DNA of 64,000 bases from Heligmosomoides polygyrus polygyrus (taxonomy: Eukaryota > Nematoda > Chromadorea > Rhabditida > Heligmosomidae), in assembly GCA_947396885.1 (NCBI GenBank), contig OX377202.1, positions 31,487,407 to 31,551,406 on the forward strand, in the 5' to 3' direction. This document shows positions 57,574 through 64,000 of the stretch, one piece after another. A program made the translations under genes and the position numbers. The notes beneath the pieces are model-generated. The model was not told the origin of the DNA. It saw only the letters and a list, made by a program, of their open reading frames with translations, and ran no database searches. Numbering within the stretch: position 1 is the first letter of the stretch; every line of letters starts with the position of its first letter.

Positions 57574-57879
57574 TTATAATCTGCACTCAAAAGAAAAGTC
57601 ATGGGTGGTACCCTTTTTGTATAATTCCACTTTCAATATACCATCTCGGCTGCATGTAACATTTTCCGGATCGCCGTCAAAGAGGACTGATTTCCACACT
57701 ATAGTAACTCTAGCCTGTACGCCCTGACAGTCGTTATCATCAAAAATGGCGTCCAGGAGGAGTCCTTTTATGGCATCCGCAACCGGAATCTCTCTAATAG
57801 TCGGAGAAGTGAAATCCGGTGTTGAGGTGGAAAGTAGTCGGCCAACAACACGTTCAGGTGAGAACGGTATTTTTAGCAC
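57574..57879 (-). CDS. Open frame inside the foldback element, function unknown
   Basis: A 101-codon - strand frame with protein-like composition (FSPERVVGRLLSTSTPDFTS, DAIKGLLLDAIFDDND, VTIVWKSVLFDGDP) and a Cys-containing C-terminus. It lies centrally between the inverted arms and could be part of an element-encoded protein or a captured exon. No family recognised. A second - strand frame (57384-57602) follows in another phase. Confidence 0.35.
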   Translation of the reverse strand: MLKIPFSPERVVGRLLSTSTPDFTSPTIREIPVADAIKGLLLDAIFDDNDCQGVQARVTIVWKSVLFDGDPENVTCSRDGILKVELYKKGTTHDFSFECRL

Positions 57880-58175
57880 ACTTATGTACCAATATGGCTT
57901 GGGTCCACAATATTCAACCGTAGGATGCGCGTATTTGTGTGCAGTTATGGTACTGTTGGTGATACGATATGATATATGGTGGTGGTACGAATATGCACAG
58001 TTGAAAAACTAGCACAAGTGAAGGCGCATGTAGAGAGGCTGGGTTTGTTGTAAGCACTGGTGGTATAAAATTAACTCCTGTGATCATATGAAAGTCTAAT
58101 AACAATAAACTAGTACGTGCAAAATTAGTGGCAGCACTCGGACTTGAACTGAAAAGCGCGCAGTGTGCTTTTATG

Positions 58176-59211
58176 AGGCGCCTTTTATACTCGCGCCGCC
58201 GCGCGGCGCAGCGTGATGGTTGACATAGCTATCGATTTTTCGCGCCGCCCGGCGGCGCCGCATCGCATTCATACTCCGCCGCCTCAAAACACCACACTTA
58301 GCGGAATTTTGGGTTACGGTATTCGGCGAATCGCACCGCTGGAGGGAAGGGCGCGGCGCGGCGCGATCAGCTGCGGCAGACTCGATGTGGAGTGGGAGAT
58401 TCACCACCGAGATGAATCATTTTGCTGTGTACTTTTTGTTTTGGCTCCTCAACTAACAAAACAAAGAAGTTGTAGCAAAATTATGGCACTACTGCACATT
58501 CAGGACTCTAGAGGTCGATGAGAGGTCGAAAAGGTTTTTTGACCAAACTTCTCCGGGGGGGGGGGGGTTATTTAGGGTGCTGGCCACGAATCTGACATCC
58601 GTTTTCGGTGACCATTACCACAGTCACCCGTACCTTTCGTAACATAGGAAGGGGATGGAGATCTGTAGACATTCACGAAGTTTTACCTACTACGCTAAAG
58701 ATGTGTTCAGTGAACAATGACCACGGAATTGCAATACGCGAGAGAATTCTGAGCGATTCTCGACAATGAGTACCTTCCTGCAATTTTACTTTTGAACCTG
58801 TACATTTGCAAAATAAAGAGTCGTTTAGTGCCATTTACATTGCAGGGGACTCGAATCAATACCACACCAATTTCAACCGTAGGTTGAGCAGACGACTTCG
58901 AACCCAGCTTTAAGAGAGGATTCGTCGTTCCCCACAGGATTTCCACCACTAACATTAGCCAGATGCATTCCGCTGATCGGTCAGACGAATTCTTTCTGTT
59001 TTGATTCTTCAATGACTTATGGACCGTCTCTTCCGTCGTCCTTTATGGCGCACGGAACGTAGTACGTAGAAGTTGGTCGCCGCGCGTCGCTGACGCTCCC
59101 CTTTCTAACTATAATCGCGCAGCGGCGCGTCAAATTCGGGCGCGGCGCGACTGGCCGCGCCGCGTCCCGAATTGACGCGCCGCTGCGCGGCGGGAGTATA
59201 AAAGGCGCCTT
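58176..59211. mobile_element. 1036-bp GC-rich TIR element
   Basis: The ends are exact 17-bp inverted repeats, AGGCGCCTTTTATACTC at 58176-58192 and its complement at 59195-59211. Subterminal regions are extremely rich in GCGCCGC words and palindromic. The right one is a stem of 34-base arms (59117-59150 / 59157-59190) with loop ACTGGC. The centre is ordinary AT-rich DNA without a recognisable ORF. It is inserted in the right arm of the foldback element. No target-site duplication is evident. Confidence 0.8.
59117..59190. repeat. 34-bp-arm GC hairpin
   Basis: The arm CGCGCAGCGGCGCGTCAAAT and continuation faces its near-exact complement; about two positions differ over 34. It is subterminal in the 1036-bp TIR element and may be a transposase-binding or structural site. 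Confidence 0.9.
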
Positions 59212-59627
59212 ACCGGCTGCGCCATCGAGGCACATCTCGTTGGGTGCTGTAAAGGTTGATAATAGTTGCGCGCACTCTTGCAGACCTCCTCTTCAGGTCT
59301 TTAATAAAGCGTTTAGCAAGAACTAACTGTGGTTCTAGACTCCACTCACAGAGCCCTACATACTGCCAAAATAAAAAAAAGCTCACCATGAGTTGTGAAC
59401 CTTTCCTTGTGAGTAGCGGTGAATACGGTACCCGTTCTGCTGACACTATTGGGAGTCGTGAGGGTTGTGTGGTTTTACGTTGAGAAGATAAGCAGAGCTT
59501 CCGACTTTTAGAATATGTGAATGTAGTGGTGTGCTTTTTCGAGTATTCTGGAAAGTTCTGGGCTAGTGTAAAAGATAAAAAGATGTCGTTAATCATTCCC
59601 GCGAACAGTCCAATTATTTGGGCCGGC

Positions 59628-59693
59628 GGTCTGTCGTGGAGGTGATTTGAAAGCACATTTTGTCAATGCAACGACTTGCGGTGACCAGCCGAC
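59628..59693 (-). repeat. SINE-1 internal fragment
   Basis: The - strand matches the SINE-1 body: CGGCTGGTCACCGCAAGTCG, AAATGTGCTTTCAAATCACC and CTCCACGACA. Both ends are missing. Confidence 0.7.
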
Positions 59694-60095
59694 GCCAGTC
59701 GCCTCAAAACATGAAGCTTAACTAGGTATTTACGCGGACGCGGATAAATGGGGGCATAGTAAAAAAATAGCGATGTAGGGATCAAGTGCGCAGCCAGTCC
59801 AGTAAAAAAGAGCTTAAGCTCATAGCAAGGCGATGCTACTTTACGGAAGTCCCTTTGATCTAGTTCCAACTTGACAAGGATAGCGAATCCTATGACTATG
59901 TGAAGATAAAGGGAAAACGAGAACCAAACTAGTTCTCTGCTGGATTTGATTTGTTAAAATGTTCTCTTTGGTTTTGTGTAAGAAATTAAGTACTATATCA
60001 CTATAAAAGGTTGTGATGCTTATAGTTTAACTGGAACTTGTGGTAGTAAGAAGGGTTTTAGTGGTTTTCTTCAAGGTTAAGAGCGTTGCTTTCAG
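59694..60095. other. Upstream flank or intron of the transporter gene
   Basis: No exon for the missing N-terminus of the transporter is visible here. The T-rich run and GCTTTCAG at 60088-60095 make a good splice acceptor for the first recognised exon. Confidence 0.5.
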
Positions 60096-62832
60096 GCCCT
60101 CGGAATCCGTTCCTTCTCTCCTGCGTGTTGATCACAGGTCTCACATGGACCGTAGTGGCGATGAACGGTATGAGCACCGCCTTCATCACCCAGAGCTGCG
60201 AGAACTGCTCTGACATGGTGTCGTTGGTTGACGAGGTCCGTATTTCCGTCATCTGGTGGCCATGAGGTGATCCCTTTCAAAACGGTCGTTTCAGTATAGT
60301 CTGCGCGGCTCGAGGGCCTACATCTCAGACGCGACCACGACGGCGTTCATGGTCGGTAACGGCGTGGGCGGCACCATCATCTCGAAGGCTGCGGACCGGT
60401 GAGTCGCCTCGTTTTAACTCATGCTGGGAGGGCCACCTCGATGGTCTTTCTCTCTTAGACTGGAAGCTGAGGCGGCGTGCTTCTGCAGTTTCGAGGAGTC
60501 CCTGCTTTCAGTTACGGTCGTCGGCCTGTCCTGATCTTCTGCTTCGTCATGATGGCGTTCACCGGCGTGCTGGCGGCTTTGTCGCCAACGGTGTTGGCCT
60601 TCGGAGTGCTGCGGTTCCTGCAGGGCATCTTTTACACAGTGAGGTATTATTACTTACTCCCTTCTTTCATGGAATTCTTGAATCACAGCTCTGTGGGAGA
60701 CGTCCGCCAGTTTAGGGAGCTGCGCTAGTCGGTTGGGTGCTAGGCTACGAGTGCACTCCCGTCAAACTACGGTTCTTTACCTCAGGTAGGACACGTTATC
60801 ACGAAATTAAGCTTAAGCGAAGAGCTCCTTTTTTAAGATAAACTTCAGTGTACTTCGGAATGGCTTGGGTTACCGGATACTGTCTTGTAACACCGATCGC
60901 AATGGTGTCATCTAGCTGGCGATGGCTGATCTTCTTCGTCTCTACACCCCACCTCATCACCGCCGCGCTTTGCTACTTGTAGGTTTTAGTCTCACTAATC
61001 TTTACTTTGAAAAGTGCTTTCTTCCGTTTTTATGATGTTGTTTTTATGTTATATTCAGCACGTGTAGCGCAGTTACGGGCGGTACCGGCTGTCGCGCCTA
61101 ACCAATACCAGATTCTTGGTTCGGATTCTGCTCCCAGACCTACTAAGCCTTTCATCTTTCTGAGAAATATTGGTATCAGACCTGTTTGGAAAGAATGAAG
61201 CACCGACTTGTCCATTAGTTGGCCAGCCCAAGTCGTTGTATAGGCCAAATACGCATTCAAATCACCTCCAAGAGATCTCGTTGAAGTAGAATGTGTGGCG
61301 CATACCAAAAAAAGAGTAACGTCGTCCTTCATTCTTTTTCATGTTTAGTTCTTCATGTTACACTTATTTATATGGACATTTAAAGACACTGTCTAGGGAG
61401 GCACTGACTATTCCGAAAAAGGCACTTCTTGTGTCGATGTCGGGATACGAGTGCTAGCGTAGTCAGGTGAGAAGCCGTGTGTTGCGTACAATAAGATTCA
61501 AGCTTTTTGGTTCTCATTTCTCTCCCAGGTCATCCAAGCCTTCCATCCTTCCGAGCTCATGAATGGCACCAGACTTGTCTGAGAAGGATAAAACATTGAC
61601 TCGCCTATTGACCGGCCACTGCAAGTTACTGTATAGGCAAAATATGTAAGCATTCAAATTGCCCCACGACATGCCATAGAAGTGGAATGCGTGGCGCATA
61701 CAGCGAATCGATGAAATACCAACGACCTTTACCCTTTTGTTCATTATTCATCCCGTGCTAACCGAGCCTTCATCTTTTGGGGACGATGGGTTAGTATCAG
61801 GCCCGTCTGTGAAGAAAGCACTGACGTGCCTATCGGCTGGAAACCGGAGGTCGTGTACAGGTTGTCTCAAAAAAATGTATACGTCCCGTGCTAACCAAGC
61901 CTGCACTTTTGCAAGCCTAGTGTGTTTTTAGTGTTAATACATTTTTTTGAAACACCTTGTATATGCCTGATATTCATTCGACTTACACGACATTACGTTG
62001 AAGTGGGATGCATGTGGCATCTAACACAGTGTTTGATATAAAAGAAGCACAAATTAGTCGACACAGCCACTTTGTGAAGAAATTATAACAGCTATTCAAG
62101 CGAAGCACATCGAATTGAGTATAAAATGCAAGAACTCAAATGAGTGCATTCCATTTGTCAGAAAATTTCTGTTTTTCTAATCTTTTACAAGAACCCTTAA
62201 CTTCTCCAGTACCTCTACTGTGAGCTTTCGCTGTCTCGCTTCATCAGTGGCACCTTTTTAGCTATACAAGCGGTGACACCAATACACATGCCAAGAAGTT
62301 AATGAGCAGGATTTTCAAGTCCTTCTTTCGAGTTCTGAACATTATTCCAGGTTGGTTCCGGAGAGCCTACACTTCCTCGCGCTCGATCGTCGTGACGGCG
62401 TTGTAGCCGAGTGGCTGAAGAAAGCCGGTCGCTGTCAGGCGGGTGTCGCTGCCATCGTCCCGAGCACGGTGGTTAGCACCCGGCAGCCCGAACCTGAGTA
62501 TGCAGAACCATAATGTCGAAGTATCACCATTTTCTACTGAATTACTTCGCCTTCAGAATAACAAATTTGGTGGCCGAACTGTGGGCGCACAAGAAGTTTC
62601 TGCTCTACACGGTCGTGCTCGTGTACCTCTGGTTCGCCGCTTCAATTCAATCTGGAGCTTGCTCTCCGTTCCATACTCGAGACTCTCTTTCAGGAATTGC
62701 GACACGTTCATTTACTTCGGTCTATCGTTGTACAGCACTCATTTCGCCGGCGATATCTACATGAACTATTTTCTCGTTGGACTGGTGGAGGTCCCCGCGT
62801 ATATCCTGTCTCCGATAGCCATGAATAGGAAA
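60096..62832 (+). CDS. SLC22-like (organic cation transporter-type) MFS carrier, partial
   Basis: Eight exons join in consistent phase: 60096-60235, 60295-60398, 60512-60638, 60716-60785, 60849-60978, 62351-62497, 62557-62631 and 62694-about 62832. All seven introns are GT-AG. The product has a first membrane segment (FLLSCVLITGLTWTVVAMNG), a short Cys-containing outer loop (CENC), the segment YISDATTTAFMVGNGVGG and the MFS signature ADRYGRRP, created exactly at an exon junction. It continues with LRFLQGIFYT, GYECTPVKLR, SSWRWLIFF, the loop motif LVPES, and later segments through YFGLSLYSTHFAGDIYMNY and VEVPAYILSPIAMNR. Such proteins carry organic cations, carnitine or related solutes across the plasma membrane. 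The outer loop between segments 1 and 2 is much shorter than in vertebrate members. The initiator exon and the last segments are not seen. Confidence 0.85.
61058..61340 (+). mobile_element. SINE-1 copy, nearly complete
   Basis: Starts CACGTGTAGCGCAGTTACGG (A-box region), followed by CTTGGTTCGGATTCTG (B-box region), GACTTGTCCATTAGTTGGCC, GTATAGGCCAAATACGCATT and GTGTGGCGCATACC, and ends near GTCGTCCTTCATTC. It has the same orientation as the host gene. Confidence 0.85.
61444..61745 (+). mobile_element. SINE-1 copy, diverged
   Basis: The head (GAGTGCTAGCGTAGTCAGGTG) and B-box region (AAGCTTTTTGGTTCTCATT) are decayed. The body is clear: TCCAAGCCTTCCATCCTTCCG, ACCGGCCACTGCAAGTTACT, CCACGACATGCCATAGAAGT, ATGCGTGGCGCATAC. 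Confidence 0.8.
61748..62035 (+). mobile_element. SINE-1 copy lacking its head, split by a MITE
   Basis: Begins in the body (CCCGTGCTAACCGAGCCTTC) and runs to GGAGGTCGTG. It is interrupted at the TA by 61858-61959, then continues TATGCCTGATATTCATTCGA and ATGCATGTGGCATC. The two flanks rejoin in register with the family consensus (GTCATTGTATGGCC). Confidence 0.8.
61858..61959. mobile_element. 102-bp Tc1/mariner-type MITE
   Basis: Inverted ends CAGGTTGTCTCAAAAAAATG and, inward from the right, CAAGGTGTTTCAAAAAAATG. It is flanked by TA on both sides (61856-61857 and 61960-61961), and the empty site is confirmed by the SINE-1 consensus. The interior includes CCCGTGCTAACCAAGCCTGC, itself similar to SINE-1. 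There is no coding capacity; it would depend on a transposase supplied elsewhere. Confidence 0.88.
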
Positions 62833-63109
62833 GTTTTGTTCTCGAATCGCCCGTATTATAGAGGTAGACGGCTACGTTGCTTTTATCACCTGTAGTGGGC
62901 CAGGAAACTCAGAGAGAAAACCTACAGAGGAACCTTGCCAAACTAGAATCGAGGTGATCAGCAAACACGAAAATGTCTCACGAACAGGCGGTCCAGTCGT
63001 CGAAGGTCGATACACCCCAACTTCGAAACAGGAACCATTTTTTTCAATATGCCTCCTAGAAGCGCTCTCCTTGAGGCTGTTCTCGTGCACCTTCTAGTAA
63101 CAAAGAGCT
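62833..63109. other. Presumed intron or downstream DNA of the transporter
   Basis: The transporter frame could splice out at GTTTTG (62833) or GTAGAC (62862), and no further exon is recognised. The family expects another GR(R/K)P-like loop next, so the remaining exons probably lie beyond the RTE-C copy and outside the window. Confidence 0.45.
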
Positions 63110-64000
63110 TCTGTTCACGATCCTGTTCACAAGATCACCGAGGAGGAAAAAGAAGCGGCTCTGAAGAAGATAAAGCCCTGCAAGTCGACACGGCCGGATG
63201 ATCTGGCAGTCGATCTTTGGAAGTCGAAGATCTGGTATCCTGCTGAACGGTTGGCTAAGTTCTTTAACCAGGTAGTAAACGAGAAGGAAGTACCGGAATG
63301 TTGGCACAGCAGTACAACGATTCCGATTTGGAAGAAGAAGGCCAGTCCTGCGGATTGCTTCATCTACCGTCCGATTCGCTTGCTTCCGCACAGCATGAAG
63401 ATCTTCGAGCGAATCCTCGACAGACTATTTCGTTAAATCGTCGAGCCTCCGACAACCAGTGCGGTTTTGTGTCTGGTTGTGGGACCATTGATGCCATACA
63501 CGCCGCCCGCCTCCTGGTGATGAAGCATCGCGAGAAGCAGAGGCCGGTGCATATAGCCTTTCTCGACTTGCAGAAGGCCTTCGACCGTGTACCGCGTGAA
63601 GTTATATGGTACGCCTTACGACAACACAACGTACCTGAGGAACTCATAGAGTGGGTGCGAATGCTCTACTCTTGAAGAAAGAGTGGAGTGCAAGCTGCAG
63701 CTGGAACCTCAGTGGAATTTCCCCTCTGTGTTGGGGTGCAGCAGTGTTCTGCGCTTTCCCCACTCTTTTTCTTTGTCGTCATGGATGCCATTATGCGAAA
63801 TCTTTAGCATTCTGTTCCATGGACGCTCTATGCTGATGACGTGATGCTCACTTGCGAAAAAAGGTGATCTCGAGCGGCAGGTGCAAGCTTTGTGCGACCG
63901 CCTGGCGATGTTCGGGCTCAAACTGAACCTCAAGAAGACCAAGTACCTAACAACTGACGAAAACGAGTCCGGCTCTACTAAGATTAACGGTACTGAACTT
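63110..64000 (+). mobile_element. RTE-C copy, linker to RT palm (runs off the window)
   Basis: Starts in the linker (VHKITEEEKEAALKKIKPCK) and reads WKSKIWYPAERLAKFFNQVV, RPIRLLPHSMKIFERILDR, NQCGFVSGCGTIDAIHAARL, HIAFLDLQKAFDRVPREVIW and EELIEWVRMLYS. The catalytic YADD is at 63829-63840. Single-base shifts occur at about 63436, 63675 and 63865. It is the least diverged RT of the family in this window besides 15363-17598. It is 5' truncated and lies downstream of, or inside, the transporter gene. Confidence 0.9.

Larger units (their letters stand above)
56873..59413. mobile_element. Foldback-type element with about 0.4-kb inverted arms
   Basis: The left arm 56873-57290 matches, in reverse complement, two separated blocks at the right: 59212-59413 (outer; CTGTGAGTGGAGTCTAG, CGCAACTATTATCAACCT) and 57950-58175 (inner; CAGTTCAAGTC(T/C)GAGTGCTG, ATGATCACAGGAGT(C/T)AATTTTA, GCTAGTTTTTCA). 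Together these form one arm of similar length that was split by the 58176-59211 element. The arms contain a tRNA-like GGTG(G/C)(T/C)GCAGCCGGTAA with a CAGTTCAAGTC B-box-like word. The 650-bp interior carries a - strand open frame. No known transposase is recognised. Confidence 0.7.
60979..62350. other. SINE-filled intron of the transporter gene
   Basis: Six of the seven introns are 58-113 bp; this one is 1372 bp. Most of the excess is explained by SINE-1 copies at 61058-61340, 61444-61745 and 61748-62035 plus a MITE. The donor is TT|GTAGGT and the acceptor ATTATTCCAG. They restore the reading frame (phase 2) into LVPES. Confidence 0.85.

Overview
The window looks like a gene-poor, repeat-dense stretch of a nematode chromosome, most likely a strongylid or hookworm-type worm. 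This rests on three things: very short introns (about 59-113 bp) in the one clear host gene, the mix of RTE and CR1-like non-LTR retrotransposons with mariner and piggyBac relatives, and the lack of operon-like bacterial coding. The species is an inference; no host marker gene fixes it.

The only host gene I can reconstruct is a multi-exon SLC22-type (organic cation transporter-like) MFS carrier on the + strand, from 60096 to about 62832. It has eight exons with consistent splice phases; its first and last exons lie outside the part I can see. One 1.37-kb intron is almost filled by three SINE copies, one of them split by a 102-bp MITE. A few other exon-like open stretches (30687-30960, 48952-49110, 53152-53264, 57574-57879) are listed at low confidence.

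The rest is mostly transposable elements, in layers. Three RTE-type lineages are present. RTE-A (25963-28905) has an intact 980-aa endonuclease/reverse transcriptase ORF. RTE-B (21480-23341) is broken and lacks its 3' end. RTE-C is a YADD-type family with at least eight copies or fragments (14039-18418 as host copy, 15363-17598, 18421-19056, 29413-29812, 38335-39815, 42917-45952, 46960-47840, 63110-64000). There are CR1-like elements at 34216-37800, 42545-46850 (split), 19085-19830 and 48345-48700. DNA transposons include mariner copies at 7813-8676, 32999-34050, 53423-54597 and 55850-56649, a piggyBac relic at 40050-42330, and several TIR or foldback elements (4659-5097, 9631-10559, 13413-13544, 17995-18157, 56873-59413, 58176-59211). 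Two tRNA-related SINE-like families and a Helentron/HINE-like candidate with minisatellites (49473-about 50846) complete the picture.

Layout: 1-9.6 kb is mostly unassigned with a few inverted repeats and one mariner; 9.6-13.6 kb holds TIR elements and a tRNA-like repeat; 13.8-19.8 kb is a stack of RTE-C copies with one nested insertion and a 577-bp tandem duplication; 20-29.8 kb holds a minisatellite, RTE-B and RTE-A; 32-38 kb holds a SINE, a mariner and a near full-length CR1-like element; 38-48.7 kb is an RTE-C, piggyBac and CR1-like mosaic; 49-51 kb is the HINE-like repeat; 52-56.6 kb holds SINE-2 and mariner copies; 56.9-59.4 kb is a foldback element carrying a second TIR element in one arm; 60-64 kb is the transporter gene and another RTE-C copy. 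The clearest biology is this insertion history: target-site duplications and interrupted ORFs allow several events to be put in order.
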